64,000 nt of DNA from Dyella_B sp035503745 (GCF_035503745.1 NZ_DATJTC010000009.1:8309-72308), one strand, 5' to 3'. Counted from the first letter of the stretch, positions 18,252-30,133 are shown. Notes: generated by a model not told the origin, from the letters alone. Program-made: numbers and translations.

Positions 18252-18391
18252 CTGCGTCGCGCCACTGGGGACTGACGACACAGGACAAAATGCCCGCAAT
18301 CCGATAAACGTAAGATTTTCCGCCCAGCTGGAGCCGGCCGTAGAACCGCTGCGGCTCACCCTACCCCGATCACGCAAGTCATGGAGTTCTC

Positions 18392-19582
18392 ATGAAGTCG
18401 ACGTCAATGCGCACACCGGTGTTGTGCCTGAGTCTGCTGGCGCTTGCCGCCTGCAGCGGCAAGGAGCAAGGCCCTCCCCAGATGCCTACGCCGACCGTGG
18501 GCGTAGTGGATGCGCAGCCGCAGAATGTGCCGCTGACCAAGGACCTGGTAGGCCGCCTGTCCGCCTTCCGCAGCGGCGACGTGCGCGCCCGTGTTTCCGG
18601 CGTGCTGCTCAAGCGCGTCTACACCGAAGGCACGGACGTCAAGCAGGGGCAGTTGCTGTTCCAGATCGACCCGGCGCCCTACCAGGCCGCCCTGGCCAAT
18701 GCGCAAGCGGCGCTGGCGTCGGCCCAGGCCAACTACACCAATGCTCATGTGATCGCCGATCGCGATCGCCAGCTGGTACCCAATGGTTATATCTCCAAGC
18801 AGCAGCTCGATACCGATGAGGCCACCGAGCGCTCCTCGCTGGCGGCCGTGAAGCAGGCCCAGGCGAACGTGCAGACTGCCCGCGTCAATCTCAGCTACAC
18901 CAACGTCACCTCGCCCATCGACGGACGCGCCGGCGAGCAGCAGGTGACCGAAGGCGCGGTAGTGGGCAACAGCACCGCCGATACCGGCGCCAGCGCCACC
19001 TTGCTGACGACCGTCGACCAGCTCGATCCGCTATATGTCAACTTCACCCTCAGCGCCGCGGACCTGGACACGCTGCAGCACGCGCAGTCCGCCGGCAAGG
19101 TGCAACTGGCCACGCAAAACAAAACCACCGTGCAGATCACCATGCCCAACGGCGCGAAATACGACCACTTGGGTACGCTGGATTTCTCCGACACCACGGT
19201 CGATCCGAACACCGGCGCGATCAACTTGCGCGCAGTGGTGCCCAACGGCGAACGGCGCCTGCTGCCGGGCATGTATGTGCCCCTCACCATCGACATGGGC
19301 GAGCTCAACAAGGTGTTCCTGATTCCGCAGCCCGCGATCCAGCGCGACCCCCTGGGCGCCTATGCCCTGGTGGTGGGCAAGGACGGCAAGGTCGTGCAGA
19401 AGCGCGTATCGGCCGACACCATGCGCGGCAATGACTGGGTGGTCACCAGCGGCCTCAACGCGGGCGACCAGGTCATCGTGTCCGGCGTCCAGGTGGTCAA
19501 GCCCGGTGCACCGGCCAACGCCAGCCCATGGAAGCCCGACCAGGCGCCGGCCGGTGCCGCCCCTGCCGCTGGCCATCAGTAA
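18392..19582 (+). CDS. acrA: RND efflux periplasmic adaptor lipoprotein, AcrA/MexA type
   Basis: 396-residue membrane-fusion protein. A lipoprotein signal (SLLALAACSGKE) places the modified Cys near residue 21, so it is anchored in the inner membrane by lipid. Then come the lipoyl halves, an alpha-hairpin rich in Ala/Gln (about 95-165), VTSPIDGRAGEQ, and a beta-barrel region ending in LLPGMYVPLTI. GGAG at 18380-18383 precedes the ATG with suitable spacing. It is followed 12 bases later by the RND subunit. Unlike the first system, this operon has no outer-membrane gene. Confidence 0.94.
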   Translation: MKSTSMRTPVLCLSLLALAACSGKEQGPPQMPTPTVGVVDAQPQNVPLTKDLVGRLSAFRSGDVRARVSGVLLKRVYTEGTDVKQGQLLFQIDPAPYQAALANAQAALASAQANYTNAHVIADRDRQLVPNGYISKQQLDTDEATERSSLAAVKQAQANVQTARVNLSYTNVTSPIDGRAGEQQVTEGAVVGNSTADTGASATLLTTVDQLDPLYVNFTLSAADLDTLQHAQSAGKVQLATQNKTTVQITMPNGAKYDHLGTLDFSDTTVDPNTGAINLRAVVPNGERRLLPGMYVPLTIDMGELNKVFLIPQPAIQRDPLGAYALVVGKDGKVVQKRVSADTMRGNDWVVTSGLNAGDQVIVSGVQVVKPGAPANASPWKPDQAPAGAAPAAGHQ

Positions 19583-19594
19583 AGGAGAACACTG

Positions 19595-22500
19595 ATGCCG
19601 AGTTTCTTTATCGACCGTCCCATCTTTGCGTGGGTGGTCGCCATTCTGATCACCCTGGTCGGCACCATCTCGGTGCTGGGCATGGGTGTGGAGTCCTATC
19701 CCAACATCGCGCCGCCGCAGGTCACGGTAACGGCCACCTTCCCGGGCGCCAGCGCCCAGACCATGGAAGACACCGTCACCAAGGTGATCGAGCAGCAGCT
19801 TACGGGCGTGGATAACCTGCTGTACTTCAGTTCGGCTTCCAACTCCAACGGCACCTCCACCATAACCCTGAGCTTTGCCACCGGCACCGACCCCGACATC
19901 GCCCAGGTGCAGGTGCAGAACAAGGTCTCGCTGGCCGAACCGCAGCTGCCTTCGGAGGTGAACCTGCAGGGCGTAGTGGTGGCCAAGGCCAACCCGGACT
20001 TCCTGATGTTCGTGGGCCTGATCTCCAATAACCCGGAGATCGACTCCAACCGTCTCAGCGACATCGTCGGTTCGCAGGTGATCAACCAGATCGGCCGTAT
20101 TCCCGGCGTGGGCAGCACCTTCCAGGTGGGCTCCGAATACGCCATGCGCGTGTGGCTCAATCCCGACAAGATGCAGGGTTATGGGCTTTCCGCGACCCAG
20201 GTGGAAAACGCCATCTCCGCCCAGAACGTGCAGTTCGCGGCCGGCTCGCTGGGTTCGGATCCGGCCGTCAACGGGCAAAGCTTCACCGCCACGGTGTCCG
20301 CCGAAGGCCTGTTCTCCACGCCCGAGCAGTTCGGCGACATCATCCTGCGCGCCAACGCCAACGGCACGGTGGTGCGCCTCAAGGACATCGCGCGCATCCA
20401 ATTGGGCCCGCAGACCTACGGCTTCACCTCCACCTGGAGCGGACAGCCGGTGGGCGGCTTCGGCGTGCAGTTGCTGCCGGGCGCCAACGCGCTGAACGTG
20501 GCCGAATCCGTACGCGCCAAGATGGACGAGCTGGCGAAGGACTTCCCGCAGGGCGTCACCTGGTTCGCGCCCTACGACAGCACGCCGTTCGTGCGCGTGT
20601 CGATCGAGGAAGTGGTGCACACGCTCATTGAAGCCATCGCCCTGGTGTTCGTGGTGATGCTGATCTTCCTGCAGAACTTCCGCGCCACGATCATTCCCAC
20701 GCTGGTGATTCCGGTGGCCCTGCTGGGCACCTTCATCGGCCTGGCGCCGATGGGCTTCACCATCAACCAGCTCACCCTGTTCGGCATGGTGCTGGCCATC
20801 GGTATCGTGGTGGACGACGCGATCGTGGTGATCGAGAACGTCGAACGCATCATGACCGAGGAAAACCTCTCGCCCAAGGAAGCCACGCGCAAGGCGATGA
20901 GCCAGATCACCGGCGCGGTGGTGGCGATCACGGTGGTGCTGGCGGCGGTGTTCGTGCCTTCCGCGCTGCAGCCCGGCGCCACCGGCGTGATCTACAAGCA
21001 GTTCGCGCTGACCATCGCCGTATCGATGGGCTTCTCGGCGTTCCTTGCGCTGTCGTTCACCCCTGCCCTGTGCGCCACCATCCTCAAGCCCGCGCATGAG
21101 GAAAAGAAAAACTTCTTCTACCGCTGGTTCAACAAGGCTTTCGAACGCGTCACACACACCTACCAGGGTCACATCAGGGGCGCCATCCGCCACTCGCCAC
21201 GCTGGATGATCGTGTTTGCGCTGGTGGCGGTGTTGGCCGTGTTCCTGTTCAACAAGCTGCCGACCAGCTTCGTGCCCAGCGAGGACCAAGGCTTTGCGCT
21301 GGCCATCGTCAGCCTGCCTCCCGGCGCCAGTTTGGAGCGCTCCCAGCAGGTGATGCGTGAGATCCAGCACACGCTTGATACCAGTCCGTTGAAAGACGAC
21401 TACGTGGGCATGTACCAGATCAGCGGCTTCAGCTTCGTCGGTCGCAGCGAAAACGCCGGCATGGTGTTCATCAAGCTCAAGGACTGGAGCGTGCGTTCGA
21501 TCACCGCGGACGACTTCATCCGCCAGGCCAATGGCGTGCTGCACCACATCCGCGATGCGCAAATCTTTGTGGTGAACCTGCCCACCATCCGTGGCCTCAG
21601 CCAGTTCGGCGGCCTGGACATGTACCTGCAGGCGCGCAGCGGCCAATCGCGGGCGCAACTTGCGCAGGCCATGGGCATGTTGCTGGGCAAGGCGTCCAAG
21701 AGCCCCACGCTGTTCGGCACCCGTCCGAACCTGCTGCCGGATGCGCCTCAGTACAACCTCACCGTCGATCGCGTGCAGGCGGCGGCACTGGGCCTGTCGG
21801 TGAGCGATGTGTACACCGCGATCCAGCTGATGCTGGCGCCGGTCTACATCAACAACTTCATCTACGAAGACCGCGTCAAGCGCGTGATGGTGCAGGCCGA
21901 CGCGCCTTACCGCATGGGCACCGATTCGCTCAGCCACATCTTCACGCCCAGCACGCTGACTGGCAGCGCTTCTTCGTCAACCACCTCGACCACGACCACC
22001 TCCAGCAACAGCTCGCCCTACGGCCCGTTCGACATGATCCCGCTGTCGAGCGTGGTGCACACCAGCTGGAGCATGGCTTCGCCCTCGCTGACGCGCTACA
22101 ACGGCTACCCGGCGATCGAAATCGTCGGCGATGCCAACAAGGGCTACTCCACCGGCCAGGCGATGGGCACGTTGCAGGACATCGTGAACAACGACCTGCC
22201 CAAGGGCTTCGGCGCGGACTGGACCGGCCAGTCGTATCAAGAGGTGCTGGCAGGTAACTCCGCCACGCTGCTGATGATCCTGTCGATCGTCATCGTGTTC
22301 CTGTGCTTGTCGGCGCTGTATGAAAGCTGGTCGATACCAGTGGCCGTGCTGCTGGTGGTGCCGCTGGGCCTGCTCGGCATGACGGTGCTGTGCATGCTGC
22401 GGGGCTTCCCCAACGACATGTACTTCAAGATCGGCATGGTGACGGTGATCGGCCTGGCGGCGAAAAACGCCATCCTGATCGTGGAGTTTGCGGTGGAGCA

Positions 22501-22795
22501 GCAAGCGGAAGGCAAGACGCTGTTCGAGGCCGTAATCACTGCGGCTCGCCTGCGACTGCGTCCGATCCTGATGACCTCGATGGCGTTCATTCTCGGCGTG
22601 CTGCCGCTGGTCACCTCCACCGGCGCCGGCTCCAATTCGCGTCATGAGATCGGCACGGGCGTCATCGGCGGCATGCTGTTCGCCACCTTCCTGGGCCTGC
22701 TGATGATCCCGGTGTTCTACGTCAGCGTGCGCCGCATGCTGGGTGACAAGCTCGATGAGGAAACCCACAAGCTGGCTCGCCACGATCATCACTAA
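19595..22795 (+). CDS. acrB: RND multidrug efflux transporter, AcrB/MexB (HAE1) type
   Basis: 1066-residue hydrophobe/amphiphile exporter. AAAGGAG lies just before the ATG. The signature N-terminus MPSFFIDRPIFAWVVAI, the relay aspartates in GIVVDDAIVVIENVE (about residue 405) and the TM10 lysine in LAAKNAILIVEFA are present. The homotrimer would export diverse drugs and detergents through the AcrA-type adaptor. An unusual Ser/Thr-rich run (about residues 788-814, nt 21955-22035) occupies the same porter hairpin that is enlarged in the MdtC-type gene; in enteric AcrB this hairpin reads like a short VRSADGxMVPFS turn. Downstream are hairpins at 22806-22826 and 22881-22900. Confidence 0.95.
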   Translation: MPSFFIDRPIFAWVVAILITLVGTISVLGMGVESYPNIAPPQVTVTATFPGASAQTMEDTVTKVIEQQLTGVDNLLYFSSASNSNGTSTITLSFATGTDPDIAQVQVQNKVSLAEPQLPSEVNLQGVVVAKANPDFLMFVGLISNNPEIDSNRLSDIVGSQVINQIGRIPGVGSTFQVGSEYAMRVWLNPDKMQGYGLSATQVENAISAQNVQFAAGSLGSDPAVNGQSFTATVSAEGLFSTPEQFGDIILRANANGTVVRLKDIARIQLGPQTYGFTSTWSGQPVGGFGVQLLPGANALNVAESVRAKMDELAKDFPQGVTWFAPYDSTPFVRVSIEEVVHTLIEAIALVFVVMLIFLQNFRATIIPTLVIPVALLGTFIGLAPMGFTINQLTLFGMVLAIGIVVDDAIVVIENVERIMTEENLSPKEATRKAMSQITGAVVAITVVLAAVFVPSALQPGATGVIYKQFALTIAVSMGFSAFLALSFTPALCATILKPAHEEKKNFFYRWFNKAFERVTHTYQGHIRGAIRHSPRWMIVFALVAVLAVFLFNKLPTSFVPSEDQGFALAIVSLPPGASLERSQQVMREIQHTLDTSPLKDDYVGMYQISGFSFVGRSENAGMVFIKLKDWSVRSITADDFIRQANGVLHHIRDAQIFVVNLPTIRGLSQFGGLDMYLQARSGQSRAQLAQAMGMLLGKASKSPTLFGTRPNLLPDAPQYNLTVDRVQAAALGLSVSDVYTAIQLMLAPVYINNFIYEDRVKRVMVQADAPYRMGTDSLSHIFTPSTLTGSASSSTTSTTTTSSNSSPYGPFDMIPLSSVVHTSWSMASPSLTRYNGYPAIEIVGDANKGYSTGQAMGTLQDIVNNDLPKGFGADWTGQSYQEVLAGNSATLLMILSIVIVFLCLSALYESWSIPVAVLLVVPLGLLGMTVLCMLRGFPNDMYFKIGMVTVIGLAAKNAILIVEFAVEQQAEGKTLFEAVITAARLRLRPILMTSMAFILGVLPLVTSTGAGSNSRHEIGTGVIGGMLFATFLGLLMIPVFYVSVRRMLGDKLDEETHKLARHDHH

Positions 22796-22805
22796 CCGTT
22801 CGATT

Positions 22806-22826
22806 CCGGCCCGCATCGCGGGCCGG
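22806..22826 (+). terminator. GC hairpin after acrB
   Basis: A 9-bp perfect stem (CCGGCCCGC/GCGGGCCGG) with an ATC loop, 10 bases after the acrB stop. No T-run follows, so termination may need Rho, or the stem may simply protect the mRNA end. Confidence 0.45.
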
Positions 22827-22873
22827 ATGCTCGTACCCATCTCTGCGCGCACTCAAACAGGGTGTGGCGTTGC

Positions 22874-22900
22874 AAAAAACAAAGGCCCCGCGGGGCCTTT
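22874..22900 (-). terminator. Intrinsic terminator of the minus-strand secreted-protein gene
   Basis: A perfect 20-base palindrome (22881-22900, AAAGGCCCCG and its complement) is followed on the minus strand by GTTTTTTG (22873-22880). It lies 15 bases after the stop of the gene at 22916. On the plus strand it may also help stop acrAB transcripts. Confidence 0.8.
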
Positions 22901-22915
22901 GCTGTATCGGCAACA

Positions 22916-23431
22916 TCATCCTCCCCCTTCCGCGCTCATGTACGGCTCCAGCACCAGGGATTCGCTCTGCTGGGCACCAACATCACCGTGACCTGCCGGA
23001 ACGGAAATGTTCGCGTTCACCACGGCATGGTCACCCGATCCAAAAATATCCGTGGGCCCCTCTGAAACAGCCGAGTTTAAAATGACGACTGATCCCGAAC
23101 GAGTCGTGTCATCGCATACATAGCCCGTGAACTGAGTCCCTCCTGTAGCGCCACCGACGTAGTCGTAAACAGCAATCTCAAAATCAGCTATTCCCCCTCC
23201 CCGCGGATTGCCGTTTAGACTCGGGCTGCAGTTGTAGCGAAAATCCACCGATACGGTGTTCGCGTCTATCCAGAACGCACCGTCGATCCTAAGTAGGTTT
23301 ACCCCTGATGCATGGGCAGGCGCTATCGCGCCCATGCCCACTCCCCACGCAACAACTAGCGCAGCGCTCGATCGCATTGACCATGCGCGATGTGATATCC
23401 GAGTACCAGCATTTTGCCGTTTGCTCAGCAT
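22916..23431 (-). CDS. Small secreted protein of unknown function
   Basis: 171 residues with a signal peptide: a basic start (MLSKRQNAGTR), a hydrophobic core (SSAALVVAWGVGMGAIAP) and a probable AHA|SG cleavage site. The mature part (about 130 residues) has two Cys separated by about 50 residues, a Gly-rich middle and a beta-rich look (SVDFRYNCS, IAVYDYVGG, GSVVILN). GTG 23440 is also in frame, but AGAGGTGA sits five bases before ATG 23431, which decides the start. I do not recognise a family. It stands alone with its own terminator between acrB and the acyl-CoA dehydrogenase gene. Confidence 0.7.
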   Translation of the reverse strand: MLSKRQNAGTRISHRAWSMRSSAALVVAWGVGMGAIAPAHASGVNLLRIDGAFWIDANTVSVDFRYNCSPSLNGNPRGGGIADFEIAVYDYVGGATGGTQFTGYVCDDTTRSGSVVILNSAVSEGPTDIFGSGDHAVVNANISVPAGHGDVGAQQSESLVLEPYMSAEGGG

Positions 23432-23563
23432 GATGCTCACCTCTTCAATGGATACACACCCCCTGCGGCGGGGGATGTATCACCGAAGCGGCAAGCCAAC
23501 AAGGACAATCGCGGCCATTTTAATTTTTCACGCGCGCCTCACGCGGCGCGCGCGTTGTCACGC

Positions 23564-24724
23564 TCAACGCAAGCCTGTTTCCGCGCGCGCAATCACCATG
23601 CGCTGGATCTCGCTGGTGCCTTCGTAGATCTCGGTGATCTTGGCATCGCGGAAATAACGCTCCAGCGGCATTTCCTTGGAGTAACCCATACCGCCGTGAA
23701 TCTGCACGGCCTGGTGCGCAATCCACATCGCCGCTTCCGAGGCGACCAGCTTGGCCACCGATGCCTCGGTGCCGAAACGGCCGCCGTTTTTTTCCGCCTG
23801 GCCCTTGGCCCATGCTGCGCGCAGCGTCAGCAACGTGGCGGCGTCGAGCTTGCACTTCATGTCGGCGATCTTGGCCTGCGTCATCTGGAACGTACCGATC
23901 GGCTGGCCGAAGGCCTTACGATCGCGCGACCATTGCAGCGTCGCCTCATATGCGGCGCGTGCAATGCCGACCGCCTGCGAAGCGATGCCGATGCGGCCGG
24001 CGTCGAGTACACCCATCGCGATGGAGAAGCCCTTGCCTTCCTCGCCCAGCAAGTCTTCCTTGGCGCATACGTAATCGTTGAACTCGATCTCACAGGTGGC
24101 CGATGCGCGGATGCCAAGCTTGGGTTCGGTCTTGCCCGCGTGGAAGCCGGGCTTGTGCGTATCGATGATGAAAGCCGAAACGCCCTTGGCCCCGATGCCC
24201 GGCGTGGTAATGGCGAACAGCACGATGTAACGCGCCACCGGGCCGGAGGTGATCCAGCTCTTCTTGCCGTTGATCACCCAGTCGCCGTCGGCGTTCTTCG
24301 ATGCGCGCGTGTGCATCGCCGAGGCATCGGAACCGGACTGCGGCTCGGTCAGCGCGTATGCGCCGATGCCTTCGCCTTGCGCGATGGCGCGCACGTATTT
24401 CTGCTTCTGCGCTTCGCTGCCGTGCTTGAGGATGCCGTTGCAGAACAGCGAATTGTTCACCGACATGATGGTGGAGGTAGCCGCATCCGCCGCCGCGATC
24501 TCGATCATCGCCAGCACGTAGCCGATCGGATCCAAGCCCGCGCCGCCATACTCGTGCGGCACCTCGATCCCCATCAGGCCGAGCTGGCCCATCTCACGGA
24601 TGTTGTCCAGCGGAAACTCGCCCTTGGCGTCGAGTTCCGCCGCCACCGGCACGATACGCTTCTGCGCAAAGTCGCGGGCGATGGCCTGGATGGACAGCTG
24701 GTCTTCGGTAAAACTGAAATCCAT
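23564..24724 (-). CDS. Acyl-CoA dehydrogenase
   Basis: FAD-dependent acyl-CoA dehydrogenase of 386 residues, short/branched-chain type. Motifs: YALTEPQSGSDA (FAD and substrate loop), WITSG, and near the C-terminus IYEGTSEIQRMVIAR, in which the Glu is the usual catalytic base. Residues before ATG 24724 in the longer frame do not fit the family, and GGAG with a six-base spacer precedes 24724. It would introduce the alpha-beta double bond in acyl-CoA, passing electrons to ETF. It is divergent from the metH regulator gene across a 175-base gap, with no linked beta-oxidation genes. Confidence 0.93.
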   Translation of the reverse strand: MDFSFTEDQLSIQAIARDFAQKRIVPVAAELDAKGEFPLDNIREMGQLGLMGIEVPHEYGGAGLDPIGYVLAMIEIAAADAATSTIMSVNNSLFCNGILKHGSEAQKQKYVRAIAQGEGIGAYALTEPQSGSDASAMHTRASKNADGDWVINGKKSWITSGPVARYIVLFAITTPGIGAKGVSAFIIDTHKPGFHAGKTEPKLGIRASATCEIEFNDYVCAKEDLLGEEGKGFSIAMGVLDAGRIGIASQAVGIARAAYEATLQWSRDRKAFGQPIGTFQMTQAKIADMKCKLDAATLLTLRAAWAKGQAEKNGGRFGTEASVAKLVASEAAMWIAHQAVQIHGGMGYSKEMPLERYFRDAKITEIYEGTSEIQRMVIARAETGLR

Positions 24725-24875
24725 GGGGGACTCCGGAGGAAAGGAAGCGGGGAAGCCGACCATTTTAGCCGGCGCGCGCCAAACGCTTTGTGCGGACGCA
24801 GCAAGCGGCCTTTCCCGCCCTTGAGGCCGTTTCCCCCTTGACGCCCTGACCGCCCGCGCCTACCCTTAACATCTC

Positions 24876-24889
24876 TATATCGCGATATA
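24876..24889. promoter_or_regulatory. 14-bp perfect palindrome upstream of the ArsR-methyltransferase gene
   Basis: TATATCGCGATATA is a perfect dyad lying 10 bases before the regulator start codon, in the gap divergent from the acyl-CoA dehydrogenase gene. ArsR-family proteins bind AT-rich dyads of this size, so it is a strong candidate operator for autoregulation of the regulator-metH operon. Confidence 0.6.
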
Positions 24890-24899
24890 AGGATGCACG

Positions 24900-25826
24900 A
24901 TGGATCTGGCCACCGCCTCCAGCGTGTTGCGCCTGTTGGCGGACCCTACGCGGGTGCGCCTGCTGGCCCTGCTCGAACGCGAGGAACTGACCGTGGCCGA
25001 ACTGGCCGCGGTGCTGCACCTGGCCCAGCCGCGCGTCTCCACCCACCTGGCCAAGCTCAAAGAAGCCGAACTGGTGCGCGACCGCCGCGCCGGCGTCTCG
25101 GCCTACTACCGCGCCAACAGCGAAGGCGATGAACACCAGCACGCGCTGATCCGCTCGCTGCGCGAAAGCATCGACGATGCGCTGCTGCGCGAAGACGCCG
25201 CCCGCCTGCCCGGCGTATTGGCCGAGCGCGCGCGCGACGAAGGCTGGGCCGACACGGTGGCGGGCGACATGGAGCGTCATTACTCCCCCGGCCGCACCTG
25301 GGAAACGCTGAGCCGTTCGCTGCTGCAGTTGCTCGAAACTGGCGACGTGCTGGACATCGCTTCCGGCGACGGCGTTACCGCCGAACTGCTGGCCCCGCAC
25401 GCGCGCTCCATCGTCTGCGTGGACGCCAGCGAACGCGTGGCCGAGGCGGCGGCCAAGCGCCTGGCCAGTTTCGACAACGTCCAAGTGCTGCACGGCGACA
25501 TGCACGCCTTGACGCTCGAAGCGGGCCGCTTCGACCTGGTGCTGATGCTGCATGCGCTTACCTATGCCGAGCAGCCGTCCAAGGCGATTGCCGAAGCCGC
25601 GCGCGTGCTTCGTCCGGGCGGTCGCCTGCTGGCGGTGACGCTGGGCAAGCACGATCACCGTGCCGTCGTCGAACCCTTCGATCACCGCAACCTGGGCTTC
25701 ACTCAGCAGGAACTCAACGAGCTGGCCACGCGTGCGGGCCTGGACGTGATCAGCTGCAACCGCCTCAGCCGCGAGCGCAAGGCGCCGCATTTCGAAGTCA
25801 TCAGCGTGCTCGCGCGCAAGCCGTAA
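24900..25826 (+). CDS. ArsR-family regulator fused to a SAM-dependent methyltransferase domain (SahR-like)
   Basis: 308 residues in two domains. Residues 1-80 form a winged helix of ArsR type (LRLLADPTRVRLLALL, then VAELAAVLHLAQPRVSTHLAKL as recognition region) without the usual metal-binding Cys motif. Residues about 135-260 are a class I methyltransferase fold, with motif I LDIASGDGVTAEL, an acidic loop (VCVDASERV) and VLRPGGRLLAVTLG. It begins an operon with the two metH genes, 18 bases upstream of the first. Known SahR regulators with this context sense S-adenosylhomocysteine and repress methionine-cycle genes; that role is inferred here from domain layout and position. AAGGA precedes the ATG. 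It could still be an active methyltransferase. Confidence 0.88.
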   Translation: MDLATASSVLRLLADPTRVRLLALLEREELTVAELAAVLHLAQPRVSTHLAKLKEAELVRDRRAGVSAYYRANSEGDEHQHALIRSLRESIDDALLREDAARLPGVLAERARDEGWADTVAGDMERHYSPGRTWETLSRSLLQLLETGDVLDIASGDGVTAELLAPHARSIVCVDASERVAEAAAKRLASFDNVQVLHGDMHALTLEAGRFDLVLMLHALTYAEQPSKAIAEAARVLRPGGRLLAVTLGKHDHRAVVEPFDHRNLGFTQQELNELATRAGLDVISCNRLSRERKAPHFEVISVLARKP

Positions 25827-25844
25827 AGATCCAAGGAGATCGTC

Positions 25845-26926
25845 ATGAGCACCCTTCCCTGGCTGCATCCCCAGCGCGTCGCCTTAATCGAGGCGGCGCT
25901 GCGCGAACGTATCCTGATCCTCGACGGCGGCATGGGCACGATGCTGCAAGGACACCAGCTGGACGAAACCGCCTTTCGCGGCGACCGCTTCGTCGAGGGG
26001 CACGACAGCCAGCACCAGCATGTGCACGATCATCCCGGCAGTTGCGACCTCAAAGGCAACAACGACCTGCTTACGCTGACCAAACCGGACATCATCCGCG
26101 GTGTGCACGAAGCCTATCTGGAAGCCGGCGCGGACCTGATCGAAACCAACACCTTCAATGCCACGCGCATCAGCCAGGCCGACTACCATCTGCAACACCT
26201 GGCCTACGAACTTAACCGCGAAGGCGCCCGCCTGGCACGCGCGGCATGCGATGCGTATACGGCGAAGAATCCGGCCAAACCGCGTTTCACAATCGGCGTA
26301 CTCGGCCCGACCAGCCGCACCGCGTCGCTGTCGCCGGACGTCAACGATCCGGGCTTGCGCAACGTCACCTTCCAGGAACTGTGCGACAACTACACCGAAT
26401 CGGCCAGCGGCCTGATCGATGGCGGCGCGGACCTGATCATGGTGGAAACCATCTTCGACACGCTCAACGCGAAAGCCGCCCTGTTCGCGCTGAGCGAGCT
26501 GTTCCGCGCTCGCGGCGCGCGCCTGCCGGTAATGATCTCCGGCACCATCACCGACCGCTCCGGCCGCACGCTGTCGGGCCAGACGGCCGAGGCCTTCTAC
26601 TATTCGGTCAAGCACATCCGCCCGCTGTCGGTCGGCTTCAATTGCGCGCTCGGCGCGGCGGATCTGCGCCCGCACGTGCAAACGCTGTCCAGCATTGCCG
26701 AGAGTTTCGTCAGCACGCATCCCAATGCCGGCCTGCCCAACGCCTTCGGCGAGTACGACGAGACGCCTGCGCAAATGGCCGCCGTGATCGGTGGCTTTGC
26801 CCGCGAGGGCCTGTTGAACATGGTCGGCGGCTGCTGCGGGACCACCCCGGCGCACATCAAGGCCATCGCCGAAGCGGTGCGCGACTGCGCGCCACGCACC
26901 ATTCTCTCTGAATCCGCCCAGGCCGC

Positions 26927-26930
<4 letters not shown>
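25845..26930 (+). CDS. metH: Methionine synthase, homocysteine-binding module (split MetH, N-terminal part)
   Basis: 361 residues corresponding to the first domain of cobalamin-dependent MetH. It starts RILILDGGMGTMLQ and carries the zinc Cys ligands in VGFNCALGA and in GGCCGTTPAHI. It binds homocysteine and accepts the methyl group from methylcobalamin held by its partner. AAGGAG precedes the start with good spacing. The stop overlaps the next start as ATGA (26927-26930), so the two halves are made together. In E. coli these are parts of one ~1227-residue chain; here the sum is 1270 residues, so no domain is missing. Confidence 0.94.
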
Positions 26931-29656
<2,726 letters not shown>

Positions 29657-29669
29657 GCCATGGGCGGGT

Positions 29670-30002
29670 TCAGGCTTCGGCGTCGCCGGTGATGTTGTTC
29701 TTCTGGTGCCGCATGTGCACCACCAGGTTGTAGATCGACACAAACACCGGGAAAAAATTGGAAAGAATGCCCACCGAATCGTTCTTGCCGAAGATAAAGT
29801 AGGCAAGCAGCAAGCCGCTGCCCGTCACCGACATCCACCAAAACGCCAGCGGCATTACCACCCGCTTGTATTTGCGCGTGTAGTAAAGCTGCACAAACCA
29901 GCGGCCGGTGAACATCAACGTACCCATGTAGCCGACAACCTTCCAGGGCGTCACATGGAACTGTTGCAGCGAATGCAGGATATGCGAGAGATCGAAATGC
30001 AT
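29670..30002 (-). CDS. LAB_N-domain small membrane protein
   Basis: 110 residues with about three membrane helices and the conserved pattern of the lipid-A-disaccharide synthase N-terminal-like family (LAB_N): WKVVGYMGTLMFTGRWFVQ, then MPLAFWWMSVTGSGLLL and an Asn-Leu helix (VFVSIYNLVVHMR). In some bacteria this domain is fused to LpxB or to glycosyltransferases; here it stands alone. Its role is unknown, but lipid A or polyprenyl-phosphate sugar handling at the inner membrane is plausible. It is convergent with metH. Confidence 0.88.
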   Translation of the reverse strand: MHFDLSHILHSLQQFHVTPWKVVGYMGTLMFTGRWFVQLYYTRKYKRVVMPLAFWWMSVTGSGLLLAYFIFGKNDSVGILSNFFPVFVSIYNLVVHMRHQKNNITGDAEA

Positions 30003-30084
30003 GGGGAAGGATTGCTCGGCGGGGTGAACAGGCCATTGTACCCACCCCTTGCGCAGGGGTTACCTAGCGAACGCCGGAGACCAA

Positions 30085-30119
30085 GGTAGGTTGACCTACC
30101 CCCCGTCACCCCGTATAGT
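30085..30119 (+). promoter_or_regulatory. Sigma-70 promoter of tRNA-Val, with a palindrome over the -35 box
   Basis: TTGACC (30091-30096) and TATAGT (30114-30119) are separated by exactly 17 bases, 14 bases before the mature tRNA 5' end. A 7-bp inverted repeat GGTAGGT/ACCTACC (30085-30091 and 30094-30100) straddles the -35 element. Confidence 0.8.
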
Positions 30120-30133
30120 TGCCCGTTCCCGGC

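Larger units (their letters stand above)
17907..18391. other. Divergent gdh/acrA intergenic region
   Basis: About 485 bases between two divergent genes, holding both promoters. The left half is dense in the palindrome GCATGC: five occurrences between 18015 and 18162. The right half is AT-richer, with a TATAGT -10-like box at 18241-18246. No gene is supported; one 86-residue minus frame has neither a ribosome binding site nor family-like sequence. Confidence 0.6.

Noticed and set aside
18028..18288. 86-codon minus frame between gdh and acrA
   Set aside because: No ribosome binding site, and it overlaps the palindromic regulatory region.
19031..21937. Open minus-strand frame of about 968 codons across acrA/acrB
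   Set aside because: Antisense shadow with skewed His/Arg/Gly composition and no ribosome binding site.
23530..23556. CGCGCGCC/GGCGCGCG hairpin as terminator of the acyl-CoA dehydrogenase gene
   Set aside because: On the minus strand it is followed by an A-rich tract instead of a T-run, so it is not a standard intrinsic terminator.
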